Shown piece by piece: positions 12,063 to 24,180 of a DNA stretch of 64,000 bases. Source of the DNA: Prostheceraeus crozeri (lineage: Eukaryota > Platyhelminthes > Polycladida > Euryleptidae); contig CAJQUW010015600.1 in NCBI GenBank assembly GCA_907163375.1, forward strand, positions 1-64,000, given 5' to 3'. Position 1 is the stretch's first letter; every line of letters starts with the position of its first letter. Both the position numbers and the translations under genes were made by a program. The notes under the pieces are model-generated. The model was not told the DNA's origin. It ran no database searches and saw only the letters and a program-made list of their open reading frames with translations.

Positions 12063-12409
12063 AGAGAGCAAGGAGAGGGCGGCTCCCCTTACTGTGCCAC
12101 TCGCACAAGTGATGTGAATGTGTACCCGAAGTGAATTATGAGAAAAACTCGTAGCTGGAGGACACGTGTTTCAGTGTATTTTTCGTCAGCTCCAAATACA
12201 AGATTCTGTATCTTGACAGCAAACAATTGTGGGTGAGAGAAAGCTTATATACTCGACTGATAAGAGACCAGACTATTCGTTTTGAATTATATTCGTTGTC
12301 ACTTGCAGAATCTATGCATTGGAAAATTGCCTGATTGATGTTAAGTGGAATGTACTGGTTTCTAGACAATTTATCAGGGAATCAGAAACAAATTCTAGTT
12401 TATTTTAGT

Positions 12410-14520
12410 AGTGATTTTAGATTTCTATGTTTGGTATAGATGATCCTTGTCTTAGTAAGATTTGAACTTTTATTGTGAACCATATTGCCGATTCGTTCAG
12501 CACAATTACTGAACGGAATGATCAATTTGGTTGCATTGGACTCAGCTATTGTAGAATTGTTCATGCCATGTGGTTGATAGCATTTTAATTTTCTTATCCA
12601 GTATGATTCCCTTTCAAGTCGTTTAGGTCTATTAATGCAATGTTCGATCACATGGAAAGAAAAATGTTCTAATTTGCAATCAATGGAATTAAAGTGCTTT
12701 GCTACAATAGATTTGCTTTCGTCTTTGCTACGTATAGCGCATAGGTGTTCCTTTATTCTATCTACCACAGAGCGTGAACTTTCACCGATGTATTGTTTTA
12801 GACATAATTTGCATTGAATAATATAAATGATTCCTATGGTATCGCATGTAGTTCTATGAACAATAGGGTAGGATATATTGTTATGAATATTATTAAAAGT
12901 GATTTTATTATTGGAACATGAACAAAGGCAATTGTTGTTTTGACATGGGAAAAAACCAGTCTCCCAACATTGCCTTTGCTCAGTTGTATTAAATATTTTT
13001 GTCTCGGTGTTGCACACGAGTGTTCTGGTTACACTTAAATTATACCAAACGTTTGTCATTTTAGACTTGGCTTCGCGATAATTGGCTTTAGATGAACTAT
13101 GAGTTACTGCTCTATATTATTGGCTGTAAATTATGCCTTTATGCACATGTTTAGGATAATAGGACTTTTCGGGTAAGATAAAATGTGAATGAGAAGGTTT
13201 AAACCAGAGCTTATATTCTAAATTGTTATTCTCAATGTAAATTTCTAAATCTAGGAATTTGACGTTATGATTTATTTTGGTTTCTAGCCTAATGTTGGGA
13301 TGATGTCTATTCAGGTGAGCCACAAACCTATCAAAATCATTTAAACTGTGGTCCCAAATCCCAAAAATATCATCTTGATATCTTAACCAAACTTTTGGTT
13401 TTAAAGGAAAAGACAATAAAGCTGTCTGTTCCCAACGGTTCATGAATATATTGCAGAAAGAGCCAGCGAAGGCTTTTCCCATGGCAACACCAGACGTTTG
13501 GAGCCAGAAATTATTATCAACTTGAAAGTCATTGTTGTTTAGTATCATATTCATATGTGTCAAAAGAGTAAGGTCTAGTCTCTATTCATCAGGATTTTCA
13601 AGAAATAAATTAGAAATCAGATTAATAGTTTCTTGAACAGGCACCATAGTGTACAAAGACTCGACATCAAGTGTAAATAAAAAAGCGTTATCAGGAAGCT
13701 CAATAGTTCTAAGTATGGCTATCATATGTAAAGTATCATGTAAATAACTCTCGGATTTTTGAGCAATAGGCTTCAAGAAATAGTCAATCATGTCAGAGTA
13801 ATTTCTAGACTCGGAATTAACATCAGATATAATAGGTCTGCCCGGAGGCATATCACTTTTGATCCAGGTTGATTTATGAATTTTTGGCAAAATGTTGAAA
13901 GAGCGATGACTGTAATCTTTTGAGGGGTACAGATAGCTGTACTCTTTGTTAGTTATGAGACGAGTTGACCTCAGTTTGTCAAGCGATTGAATAATTCGAA
14001 GCCTATTATTTTTAGAGACCGAATCGTCAATCTGTGAGTAAGTACCTTGTAGACTCAATTGCCTTAATCTCATTCCTGTAGGAATTGGTAGACATTATCA
14101 CCCATCTTTGCCCCTTGTCGGCAGGTCGAATAGTGATCTCTTCGTCTTGTAGTCGCCTTATTTCCTTTCTTTCATATTGGTTTAGATCATCATCAGGAAA
14201 GCAATTAGGACAGCTTTTCAAAATTGAGAAGGTAGAGCCTAAAATTTCTTTGGACAATTGCTTTGTATTGTCCGGGACAACATTAGGATGTGGCCAGTAA
14301 TTTGATAATGAAAAACCGAATCTATTTCTGGTGCTGTCATATGAACGAGGCCATTTAAATGAATTTTGCCATTGAAATTTCCGAATGTATTCCAAAATTT
14401 GCTTAACTATTTCTTAATGAGGGCAATGTTTTGGAACAGGCACAAATGTTGTGCTGTTACTAAGTAATGAAAATGTATGATGATTAGGCTCAAAGTTTTT
14501 GGCTAATATCACTATGTTAG
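12410..14520 (-). pseudogene. PLE copy A pol: reverse transcriptase + GIY-YIG endonuclease
   Basis: The protein begins near 14500 with SLLSNSTTFVPVP, shared by the other PLEs here. RT blocks follow: PADKGQRWVIM, FNILPKIHK, MPPGRPIISD, FTLDVESLYTMVP (motif A), SGVAMGKAFAGSF (motif B), WLRYQDDIFGIWD (catalytic YxDD) and KFLDLEIYIE. The C-terminal part (13059-12410) has a Cys-rich linker (CxCSC) and GIIYIIQCKLC...YIGESSR, a GIY-YIG nuclease of PLE type. Lesions: frameshift near 14050, a stop/frameshift near 13575, and a TAA near 13117 where copy C has a leucine codon. PLE pol proteins copy element RNA by target priming at a GIY-YIG nick. Confidence 0.85.
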
Positions 14521-14531
14521 GAAGTTCGTTT

Positions 14532-16658
14532 TCAGATAGTCTTTTTCCTATGGAAAAAATTATCTAAGATGGCGAAGAGATCATTTTTCGACTGATCTGA
14601 TAAAACATTCAAGTTTGTTATAATGTATGGATCAGGAGGAGGAACGGCCAGACAATCAGTCTTACATTTTTCGCGTATGAATTCATTGAAAGCATTTACA
14701 TTGCTTATCTCCGACTCAGAAAAAGTTGTGGAGATACCTCCAAGAATCACGATGATGTTGGCTTCTGGGTATTTTTGTCGGACATGGTATAAGAAGGTCT
14801 TAAAACATTTAGTGTTTGTGATGGAAGCATTTGCTCTATCTAGAGCACTGATGCAAAGAACAACAGTCTCAATGTCGCTGTAAACTTTCTTGAGGTTTGA
14901 TATAATAACCTTGAAATGGCTCAGTTTTCCCATTTGATGGGACACGGTTAAGATGTCGGATCGTTTATACTAGAGAATGTTGAAGTCCCCATATACTATA
15001 TGTTTGTGCTCATTTGTTGGAGAGATGGAAAGGTTGGAGGTTGGTAGAGAGTTTGAACGAGCTCTGCTCCTTGGTGGCTCAATGAGTGGAGTACCGAAGA
15101 GGTTGAGTTGAGTTGTTGGTGTTGTGAAGTCGGATGGCTGGGCTCGCTTGCGGGATTGAGGAGTAGAAGGCAACTCGGCAGCATTGGTGGTCGAAGATGC
15201 TGGAAGTGCGTCACTTTGAGAAGATTAGTCTTGGGAGTCGGACGCAACTGTCTGTGTGCCTTGTGAAGATTGAGGAGGATCAGAAGGACTGGTAGGTCTT
15301 CGGGCCGGATCGTGAATTCTGGTAGCAACTTCCATTGACTGTACGGTTGGTGCTGCGTCTGCGGTTGCTCTTTCAGGAGAGCGATTCACCGAATGAGGGC
15401 AGATGTGGCGTCTTCCGCGCCACTTCTCTTCTCGAAATTTAGGCATCGAATTTTGGCTATTTGGCGAAGGAACCTGTGAGGCGATTGGGTGAAGATCTGT
15501 GATGTTGGAGATTGATCTGTCTAAGACAGCATTATCGAGGCGCTGTCCCAGCTGTCGACGGGCCCAGTTTGTGACGAGCTTGATTGACCTTTCGAAATAG
15601 GCTTGTGGCATTGTGGACCCGAGTAACTCGAACTCTGTGTCTCGTAGGATATCTTGGTAGTGCTCGCGCATCTCCGCTGCGGCATCTTCCGCCCAACGAA
15701 CAGCTATCGCCCTGCTGCGTTCTTTGAAAGAATCATTGGCAAATGCAGGCTTGAGGAGGTCGGCGAGGGCATCGCTTCTTCTTTTGAGGGCCCTTGGCAT
15801 ACCTTCTAGTTGCTGTAGATGGTGCGTACATTTGATGATGGTGAAGAATTTCTATGTTGTCTCATGGCCACGTCTGTTCTCTACGGTGAGATACAACAGT
15901 ACTGTACAATCTGGCTTAACAGTTGATACATAAAACGCTAGATTACAGTTCAGTTCATACGTCATCAATACTGTCCAAACAAGTCGCTTAACTAGAAACG
16001 CGTAACATAAAATTCACAAGAAAAAATGCGTACTAGTAAAATCGATAAAAGGTAATATACAAAAACTGAAAATATGTTTGAGAGAATAAACTTTCAATAC
16101 ATAGACTAAAAGAAAACTGAAAGTTACAATAAAGACCAAGGCAAACTGAAGCAAAAGTCAGCACAGTTTCAACAGAAACAATCTGTCCTTCTGCACACAA
16201 AGATCCGGGTGTGAGAGTCGAATGTTAAGCCAGATTGTACAGTACTGTTGTATCTCACCGTAGAGAACAGACGTGGCCATGAGACAACATAGTTTTCTCT
16301 TCTATGCATTCCTTTACAAAGTTGCACCAACACGTAATTTATTGAAGAATTTCTTTGTTATTGGAAAGAAGGCCCTTGGGATGTGCTCTGGGTGGGACTC
16401 TTCTCGACTGTTTTGCTGAAGATTTGGTCTTTGATTGGGAGTGTCCGAAAAACCACCAGAATATTGGATTTTGTTCATGTTGGGTTGAAATCGCCCATGA
16501 GGCTGTCTCGGACGGGTAGAGAAGCCTCCCGTATATCTTGGCTGCCAAGTTCTTTGCGGTTTTTTTGGAAATTGGTTCGTAGATCGCAATCGGTTGGAAG
16601 CTGGAGGAATTCTTAGAAGTGCTTCTCTGTATGGATACATCATCCACTCACCAGGCAC
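14532..16658 (-). pseudogene. PLE copy A ORF1: helical LREHY-type domain + degenerate SGNH-like domain
   Basis: The first part (16658-16314) is a basic, Arg/Pro/Gln-rich segment. After the fold-back insertion the frame resumes with LLKPAFANDSF, AEMREHYQDIL and VTNWARRQLGQRL (about 15760-15520), which matches the start of ORF1 in PLE copy B2. A low-complexity Ser/Thr/Pro linker follows. The last part (15020-14532) reads IVYGDFN, LCISALDRAN, a YPEANIIVILGG strand and a C-terminal helix. This is the pattern of the SGNH/GDSL fold, but the GDS serine is replaced (GDF) and no DxxH box is seen, so hydrolase activity is unlikely. The frame is broken near 15220, 14970 and 14945. The role in transposition is unknown. 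Confidence 0.65.
15852..16292. mobile_element. Fold-back/MITE with 70-bp perfect terminal inverted repeats
   Basis: Bases 15852-15921 are the exact reverse complement of 16223-16292 (start CTATGTTGTCTC). The 301-bp interior is AT-rich and non-coding. The element splits ORF1 of PLE copy A, and flanking TTT on both sides (15849-15851 and 16293-16295) may be a 3-bp target duplication. Perfect arms point to a recent insertion or gene conversion. No transposase is inside, so the mobilising family is unknown. Confidence 0.85.
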
Positions 16659-16674
16659 TGGACTGAGAGGAGAG

Positions 16675-16973
16675 GAGGAGAGAGAGCAAGGAGAGGGCGG
16701 CTCCCCTTACTGTGCCACTCGCACAAGTGATGCGAATGTGTACCCGAAGTGAATTATGAGAAAAACTCGTAGCTGGAGGACACGTGTTTCAGTGTATTTT
16801 TCGTCAGCTCCAAATACAAGATTCTGTATCTTGACAACAAACAATTGTGGGTGAGAAAAAGCTTATATACTCGACTGATAAGAGACCAGACTATTCGTTT
16901 TGAATTATATTCGTTGTCACTTGCAGAATCTATGCATTTGAAAATTGCCTGATTGATGTTAAGTGGAATGTAG
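16675..16973 (-). repeat. PLE 3'-end fragment acting as upstream pseudo-LTR of copy A
   Basis: This segment copies 12055-12354 with few changes and diverges after GGAATGTA. It lies head-to-tail upstream of copy A in the same orientation, as expected for tandem PLE insertions or the pseudo-LTR structure. On its far side it is followed by the long GGA array. Confidence 0.85.
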
Positions 16974-16980
16974 GGATATC

Positions 16981-17153
16981 GGGAGGAGGAGGAGGAGGAG
17001 GAGGAGGAGGAGGAGGAGGAGGAGGAGGAGGAGGAGGAGGAGGAGGAGGAGGAGGAGGAGGAGGAGGAGGAGGAGGAGGAGGAGGAGGAGGAGGAGGAGG
17101 AGGAGGAGGAGGAGGAGGAGGAGGAGGAGGAGGAGGAGGAGGAGGAGGAGGAA
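16981..17153. repeat. (GGA)n microsatellite, about 57 units
   Basis: About 172 bases of uninterrupted GGA separate the pseudo-LTR of copy A from the 3' end of PLE copy B1. The polyarginine and polyleucine open frames across it are artefacts of the repeat. Purine-purity makes it capable of triplex (H-DNA) formation. Confidence 0.98.
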
Positions 17154-17159
17154 GTAAAT

Positions 17160-18790
17160 TATCACGAGGATATGTCAGGCAAAGACCTGACAGTTGCCGC
17201 GCGCACTATGGACGTAAGTCACGGAAGAATCAGAACACGTTCAGGTTGCGATAACCGGTTTCGTATTTACAACTTTATCAAATCGCAAAGTAAGCACAGA
17301 GTGAACAGTACATCACATTAAATACGGTGAGAGCTTAACAGGTTCCGTAAGTTCTTCTGATTGGTGAAGCTACCAACAGTCTTAAACACAGGCATTGTTC
17401 GCTGACAAACACGAAGAACATCTTTGCTGCAATTAGTATGCGGTAGAAAAAGATGAATAACATTATTGTACTCCGTAGTAACATTAAGACCATGTGGCAC
17501 AATTGTCTGCAGTCGCTTCATCCACTTCGCCTCTCTTTGTTTTCGTTTAACAGTGTTGGTACAATACTCGAGGGCGGTGAAAGAAAAGTCTTCAATACAA
17601 CAATGACTTCGGAAGTGATCAGAGACGGCTGTCGAATAACCTGAGACAATGTTATTCAGGTGTTCAGAAATACGGCGGCGGAGACATCGAGATGTTTCGC
17701 CCACATAACCTTTCGAACAGCCTTTACAAGAAATAAAATAAATAACTCCACTATTAACACAACATAAACGATGCAAAATGGGAAAAGTATCTACAGAAAA
17801 GGTAAGTACAGAATATTTACACACTTTACAGCTGGTAGACGAAGCACATGGAAAAAAAGCCAGGTTCCCAAGAGTTGGAAAAACGGTGAGTAAAATGTAG
17901 AACTTTATTTATAGTAGACCTGACTAAACTGCGGGAGTAACCCTGTCGATACCAATGTTTCTGTACAAAATTCTTCGTCGACTGAAAATCAAGGTAAGTC
18001 GAACTGAGTGTTAAAAACCTATACAACTGTCCATAAATAATACTGGAAAATACATGACTTGGATGATATGAGGTGGTTGAAAGGATATTAAAAGAGTCAG
18101 TAGGTTTGAAGCCTACACGATGAAAAATACAATCACCTGATCTATACAATTCCAAGTCAAGGAAACGAATAGTGTACAAATCGTAAGACAAATTTACAGA
18201 AATATTTACATCAATATTATTTACATAATTACAAAAGGACGTTAACTCTGACATGCCATGGTTCCAAACACCGAAAATGTCGTCTATGTACCTGATCCAT
18301 AGGCATGGGATTTTCTTTGCTTGTAAAATTTGTTTCTCCCAGTCACCAAGGTAAATGCTGGCATAAGAGCCTCCATAGGCAGATCCCATGGCAGTACCAT
18401 GGACCTGCAGAAAAAGTTCACCTTGAAACACAAAATCATTCGAAGTTAATAATAACCTTAACATGGAAAGAACAGTCAGATCAGGACGTTTGGAGTCAGG
18501 ATAGTCTTTGAATGCCAGGGCACATGCCTCAATGCCGCGATCAGTTGGAATATTCGTATATAAAGACGATATGTCCACAGTGAAGAAAATAGAGTCACTT
18601 TCAAGTTTGAAGTCTTTCACAATTGAAATCACATGCAAAGTGTCACGAACATAGCTTGGAAGTTTCTTAGCAATAGGCAAAGTAAGTATATAAGTGAAGT
18701 ATGCAATCAAAGCATGATTTGTGGGGACATCTATGATATTACTTTTTCGCCAGCTCTTATAAGCAGTTTTATTTGATATCTCAATTGATA
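17160..18790 (-). mobile_element. Penelope-like element copy B1 (5'-truncated)
   Basis: A minus-strand PLE of a different family from A, holding the RT from motif A onward and the GIY-YIG domain. Its 3' end abuts the (GGA)57 array. The 5' limit near 18790 is where similarity to PLE pol fades. It is not simply the other half of copy B2, because both contain a version of the LPIAK/APIAK segment. Confidence 0.75.
17318..18780 (-). pseudogene. PLE B1 pol, C-terminal RT and GIY-YIG
   Basis: RT motifs are FFTVDISSLYTNIP (A), HGTAMGSAYGGSY (B) and WIRYIDDIFGVWN (C, YxDD), with IRFLDLELY next. After a single-base frameshift in an A-run near 17850 the frame continues through a Cys-rich linker into GVIYFISCKGCSKGYVGETS, the GIY-YIG signature, and a KWMKRLQT helix. 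Apart from that frameshift and the missing 5' part this copy is well preserved. Confidence 0.82.
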
Positions 18791-18973
18791 ACAGAAGAGC
18801 ATTGAAATATTGAATGGAAGGGACTGAATAGCTATGTCAAAACTATAAATCAGCGAAAAATCACATAGTTATCCGTAGACGTTTGGAAGACAAAAACATA
18901 GATGAAGTTCCATTTCTATGGCTAGAATGTCAGAGTTGATTTGGCATAGAAATTAATTGATTGTCAAGGTATA

Positions 18974-20761
18974 CACTGAATCAAAAAAACGGAAACCCCT
19001 GTTTGTCATATATAGGAACTTTGTTTTAAGTGTAAACTTATCTACCACTTTTGTATTTTTTGATTGTCTCTGTTTGCTTACAATTCATAGCATTCAATTA
19101 ATCATGATGACCTTTCTACAAGATCTAACTTACTAGACAACAGTCACAAAGCTGCCTGATATACCACGCAATAGTGACATGTTGTAAGAAACAACCATAC
19201 ATGCATTGTAATGCGCGTTGATTGTTTGTGAATTGCTAGCGATTGATTAAGCGCACACCAAGCTGAGATCTAGATCTACCAAATGCCGCAAATTAGTGAC
19301 AGTGCTAGAAACCAAATGGTAGGGATGTGGAAGGCAGGTGCAAGCTTGCGGGTTATCGGATTGGAATTTGGAAAGGGAAAGGGTAGTTTTTCAAAGATTA
19401 TAAAGAAATATCGATAATATGGGTCAACGGCTCATCGAAAGGGCAATGGCCGTCCCAGGTTTACCTCGAGACGAACTGATTCAGCTCTAGTTCGCTCAGT
19501 GCGTTTAAACAGATTCATGCCAGCCACTGTTCTTAGACACCAAGTCCCTGGCCCTGTTCCATCTGTTTACACTGTTCGACGCCGGCTGGCAGAAGCGAAA
19601 CTAAAATCAAGGAGACCTAGAAAAAGGCCACGTCTCACAACGTCGCATGTTTCCAATCGAATGCGATGGATAAGCCATGGCGCATAGCCACTGGCGGGAA
19701 AGACAATGGCGAAGAGTTATTTGGACGGATGAAAGTCGGTTCAAGCTCATGCGAACTGACAATAGGATACGTGTGTGGCGAAAACCCAACCAGGAGTGAT
19801 TAAAAGAGAATGTAACCGAGACCTTAACAGCCGGTGGAGGTAGCATTATGGATTGGGCAGGATTTAATTACAGTGGGAGGACAAATCTAGTAATTTGCAA
19901 GAATGTGACTGGAACGGTCTATAAGGACATTTTGCAGAATCACCTTTTGCCGTTTGCCCACCAATCCCTGGGAGAATCCAGCAATTGGTTGTTGATGGAT
20001 GACAATGCAACGCCACATCGATGCCGTGTTGTCAAGGATTTCAAGGATGGCATGGGTATTCGAACTTTACGTTGGCCCAGTAAATCCCCTGACTTGAATC
20101 CTATTGAGAATTTATGGGATATACTGAAAACAAGAGTTGCCCGGAGGAATCCCTTGAATTTGGAGGAACTGAGAGCTCTTCTAATTGAGGAATGGGACGG
20201 ACTTCCATAATCATTGCTCCACAACTTGGCTGACAGTGAAACCAGAAGAGTTCGTGCTTTACTTTTGGCGAATGGCAGCCATACAAGGTATCATAGAATT
20301 AAACTGTTTATCTGAAGTTCGCTAGAATGTAAATTGACTCAAGGCCGCGGCACATCCGGGGGAACTAAGTTGGGGCATGAAGACCAATTAAAAGCTTCGA
20401 TTTACTCATGTGACTGATTCTAACCCAATGATACAGACGTTGGCAGGTGCATCTAAGTGAAAATGCGTGCGATTTATGTGCCGTTATTGTGCACTGCATG
20501 TAGCTTAATTTCCATTCTAGAGGTTTTATTGTTGTCAATTTCTATGCAAGGTATTAACTTTGTTTTGTGTGCATCTTCAGTCAATATTTTTTGAATGTTT
20601 TCTGGTTAATACATATTCTATCTGAACGAGCATGCTGTTTTCGATGTCACCGATTTCTGAACTTAACAAAACGATGAAATATCAAATCCTAAACTATAAA
20701 AGACAAGGATAAAAACACTGTGATGCAAGATTGAAGGGGTTTCCGTTTTTTTGATTCAGTG
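18974..20761 (+). mobile_element. Tc1-family DNA transposon
   Basis: The terminal inverted repeats begin CACTGAATCAAAAAAACGG at 18974 and end with its complement at 20761 (about 27 bp). TA dinucleotides flank both ends (18972-18973 and 20762-20763), the target duplication of the Tc1/mariner superfamily. Total length of 1788 bp is typical for Tc1. The element carries one transposase gene on the plus strand. Confidence 0.92.
19283..20315 (+). pseudogene. Tc1-like transposase (DD34E), inactivated
   Basis: The length (about 344 codons) is that of a Tc1 transposase. The N-terminal paired-like helix-turn-helix (NQMVGMWKAGASLRVI) is followed by a GRP-type motif (KGNGRPRF) and a second DNA-binding region (VYTVRRRLAEA). 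The catalytic core has WTDESRFKL (first D), LLMDDNATPH (second D) and SPDLNPIENLWD (E). Stops at about 19414 and in WRKPNQE-stop at about 19799, a frameshift near 19685 and a stop after EEWDGLP at about 20208 make it non-functional. Confidence 0.88.
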
Positions 20762-20763
20762 TA

Positions 20764-21040
20764 TACGTAATAGACGACTGTAAACCACTCATTTATCTAC
20801 ACATTGATGTGGGCGTTATATGATTGTTTTCCTATATTGATGCATTTGCCAACTTTTGCCCACTGAACATATTGTAATCTTTGTCTGGAATCTACAAATA
20901 CTTCATATTATTGATAACCAGTTGTGCACGCATTCATTGATCAGTTTTAGATTTCAATTCACTGAAATGATCACTAAAATATCGATATATCACTTAAATG
21001 ATTGATTTTTAGTTAGTGACTGGTCTGATGCAAATAAGGA
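20764..21040. other. No recognisable gene
   Basis: AT-rich DNA between the Tc1 element and a local direct duplication. No coding or structural signal was seen. Confidence 0.5.
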
Positions 21041-21044
21041 AAAA

Positions 21045-21308
21045 TCATGAATGATGCTCCTGCCTTAAGCTGCACATGATATGTATTAATTGCATTTGAA
21101 TATATTGAGCAATTAACACAATAGTTCCTCGGCTAATAATTCGGCAAATCGCTGAAAAATAAAACTATATTCACAACAGAAAAATGGAAAGCAACACGAA
21201 ACATTCAGATGATGAATGATGCTCCTGCCTTAAGCTGCATATACTTTGTATTAATTGCACTTGTATATATTGAGCAATTAACACAATAGTTCCTCGGCTA
21301 ATTATTCG
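21045..21308. repeat. Direct duplication of about 100 bp, 165 bp apart
   Basis: A segment starting ATGAATGATGCTCCTGCC at about 21045-21147 recurs at about 21210-21308 with roughly 90% identity, including GAGCAATTAACACAATAG. The unit has no coding potential. It may be part of a longer unclassified interspersed repeat. Confidence 0.75.
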
Positions 21309-21567
21309 TATTTCGACGAATTGTCTCGTCTAAATAACCTCACTGCATAGTTTCGGCTGTTGGTACACACTTTTGCGGAGGAATAACTGGGCCTCAGTTA
21401 TCCGGTTATTTACACGCAACATTGCGTGCCAATAATATGTCATTTATTGTCTGATCAGTCATCATCAAATCAGGTCATAAGTTGGTAATACAAAATCAAC
21501 TTTATTAGCTGATTGAATTAGGCTGCAGAACCGCTTATTTTCTTAAAATGAAAGTACAAACTCAGGC

Positions 21568-22052
21568 ACTCCTGTACTTTACTGGTCCCTGTATGGGAAT
21601 GCATGAAACGACCTCCTGTACTTTACTGGTCCCTAAATATCCCCTCTACTTTGCTGGTCCCAAATTTAGCACGAACGCTGCCGTGTTGCTATGTGTCAAA
21701 TCGTGCGAATGAACTATGGCTGGTGATCTTTGAACTTCCACGCATTGTATTAAGGAATTGGCTATCTCTGTATTTAGTGTGTTGAGAAGGAATTTGACGT
21801 GAAACTTGACGTCGAACAACATGAGAATAAGCTAGCAAGTCACCTTGATGAATTCATCTGGAGACAAAGGTATGCTAGCAGTCATGCAGATGCCTTCAAC
21901 AATATTCTTGGACATCTTGCTGAATGGCATATAGTTTCTTAATGTTTTTGAAACAAAAAATGCTTTTAATTGGATAAATATTTGTTTTTAATTTGGGACC
22001 AGTGAAGTACAGGAGGTGATATTTAGGGACCAGTAAAGTACAGGAGGGGGTA
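21568..22052. mobile_element. Palindromic MITE with paired subterminal repeats
   Basis: The motif CCTGTACTTTACTGGTCCC occurs at the left end (about 21571 and 21613, with a variant at about 21636-21661) and twice inverted at the right end (about 21992-22049). The inner pairs form inverted repeats of about 57 bp (21612-21668 against 21990-22049). The interior contains only short open frames. The architecture, with two tandem copies of a roughly 21-base word at each end, is the same as in the MITE at 35831-36141, and the words themselves are similar. Confidence 0.75.
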
Positions 22053-22055
22053 TGC

Positions 22056-23340
22056 ACCACCTTTCGTCAGCTGCCATTCCTTTTTCTTAAATAGGCTTAC
22101 TGAAACTGGTCTTAAAGGACGCTCATTATTCAACGTCGCAACTTGGAAGAAGCTATTCATATGACATTCATATGGTAAACTGGGTTGAACCGGATCATTT
22201 TTGTGAAATTTATTTAGTTGCTCATGTATAGTTCACGTGGTGAAAATTAACGCACTGTCTGCATTTATGGTGGCTGCTTTTAGTTTCACTATATGCCGAA
22301 AATTTGACCGACTTACTGATCCAGTTTAATGTGTCATAATTTTTTATACTAGATCAACCACTAGATGAATGGGATGTAAGTCAACAATGAACCTTGTCAT
22401 AAATGAGGTTTAGTGGACTATGCATTTGAACATAAATGAGTTGGCACTAAAAAGTTATACTCTTGTTAACTGAGATGTAGAACCGTGTTCGTGAGACATC
22501 AACTGTATAATATGTAGTGACCTTTCACTAGGTGTTGCGCAAATTTGACGATTTAAGTTGAATAAACCTACTATCATTAACAACAACTTACCAGACGCCA
22601 TTTTACGCGGTCAGAATGATTCTTCCACAGCAAAATTTGTAACACCATGTGCCATTCAGCCTGTCGTTCACACAGTCTCACTGAGTCACTGTCTGTCGCT
22701 GTCTGCTTTACTCTTTAATAACAACAGTCAGACAACGATTCAGTATGACGTCACAAGTGTAAACGTCGAGTTATTTGTGTGGGAGCATCTCGTTCAATTC
22801 TCATGATGACGGTGGAATTTCCAACAGCTGGTTACTCTGGTTACTCTGGGCAGAGTGATTTAAGAAATCGCTCAAATAAGGGCATGCTGTGTTGTTTTAG
22901 GACACACATAAGGGTCACGTGCTTCAACCACGCAGAGTTGACCTTCACTGTGATGTGAAACGTAGCACATGCATCATAGGCAAAAAAAGTTGCTAAAAAA
23001 GCAAGCAAGGATTCCTTTCTTCTCACTCCAGGAAATATTTGTATTAGATGCATCTTAAATATGTAGATAAACAATATCCAAGCACAAAATGAAGCAATTT
23101 CTCCACTGTTTCATCTGTAAAACCACACCATTCAGAAATGACATGTTCATCAACAAAATTGGCTTGAAATATGAAAAGCTTGATGAATTTCATATAGGAA
23201 TCAATTGGAAAATTGAGTTGTTGCCAAAAATTTTAGCCACAGTAATTTTTTGAAATTGGTAAATATGAATTTCTGAAAATCATCTTGGCGAAAAAAGATG
23301 GCGGACATGTCGCCAAAAAATACATTAGAGCAATGAGTTG
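22056..23340. other. No recognisable gene (1.3 kb)
   Basis: Mixed AT-rich sequence with short open frames on both strands and no motif. A small duplicated GGTTACTCT at about 22831-22850 is the only regularity seen. It separates the interrupted PLE copies B1 and B2. Confidence 0.5.
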
Positions 23341-23344
23341 ATTG

Positions 23345-24130
23345 CACACTTAACATATTTAAACACTTTGGCAATAGGGGCCAAGAAAAATTCAACAAAA
23401 GATGCACATTTTCTAGAAACGCTAGAACAGTCACTTACAATGGGCCTACCGGAGGGCATAACAGGAGAAGGCCAAACATCTTTGTGTACTTTAGGCAAAA
23501 TATAAAATGAACGCTGTTTACATACAATAGGTGGCTCCAAAGCACGAAGTTCACGTGAAGAAATAAACTTTTTAGTGTACGTGTACAAGTAAGACAAAAA
23601 GTTCGAGAGTCTTTTACTCGTAAATTTACATAAACTCTTATCAATCGGTACATAGAATTTATCTTGACATAGTTGCCGAAAAGATTCATCTAAATATGCA
23701 TCTTTCGAGGCTATAAGCCACTTACCACCTTTATCAACAGGTGTTACAACAATGGATTCGCAAGAAATAAGACGGTTTAGTTCACTGCGTTCAAGCACAG
23801 TTAGATTGTCATCAGGAAAACAGTTGCGACATTTACGTAGAATGTTCAAGACAACACCTTTAACGCGCTTACATAAATCCAAAACATGTTTAGGAACCAG
23901 CGAATCAGGAGGATACTTACAACTCTTAAAAGGAAAACGGCAAGAATTAGCTGACGACTTAAGTAAGATGCATTTCTATTTGTATTTTCTCAAATAATCA
24001 TCCACGTAGGAAATGATATTGCAGTGACAGCAACCTTTAGGTGTCGGAATAAATTTATTAGAACGACTAAGTAAATTAATAGTTGAGTCGCTAACAACAA
24101 AGTCGCTGGCAGTAATAATTACTTGGCTGT
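23345..24130 (-). pseudogene. PLE B2 pol, N-terminal part of RT
   Basis: The start shows INLLSRSNKFIPTPKGCCH, equivalent to the start of pol in copies A and D. The segment KCRNCFPDDNLTVLE, TPVDKGGKWLIAS, SFYILPKVHK and MPSGRPIVSD are RT0-RT2 blocks of PLE reverse transcriptases. A stop lies near 23966. Coding similarity ends at about 23345, and the rest of the polymerase is missing. Confidence 0.8.
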
Positions 24131-24180
24131 TGCTAAATTTAACATCATGGTTGTTACTAGGAAATCATTAGTAACAGCGA

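Larger units (their letters stand above)
12048..16665 (-). mobile_element. Penelope-like element copy A (nearly full length)
   Basis: A minus-strand PLE with ORF1 (16658-14532) and a pol ORF (14520-12410) ending in a GIY-YIG endonuclease domain. The 3'-terminal about 300 bp (12055-12354) is repeated immediately upstream of the element at 16675-16973 in the same orientation, giving the pseudo-LTR arrangement known for PLEs. Its RT/endonuclease half is almost identical to copy C (28712-30280), so the family moved recently. ORF1 is interrupted by a 441-bp fold-back element (15852-16292). Confidence 0.85.

Noticed and set aside
16959..17165. Open frames of polyarginine and polyleucine
   Set aside because: They are translations of the pure GGA microsatellite and not genes.
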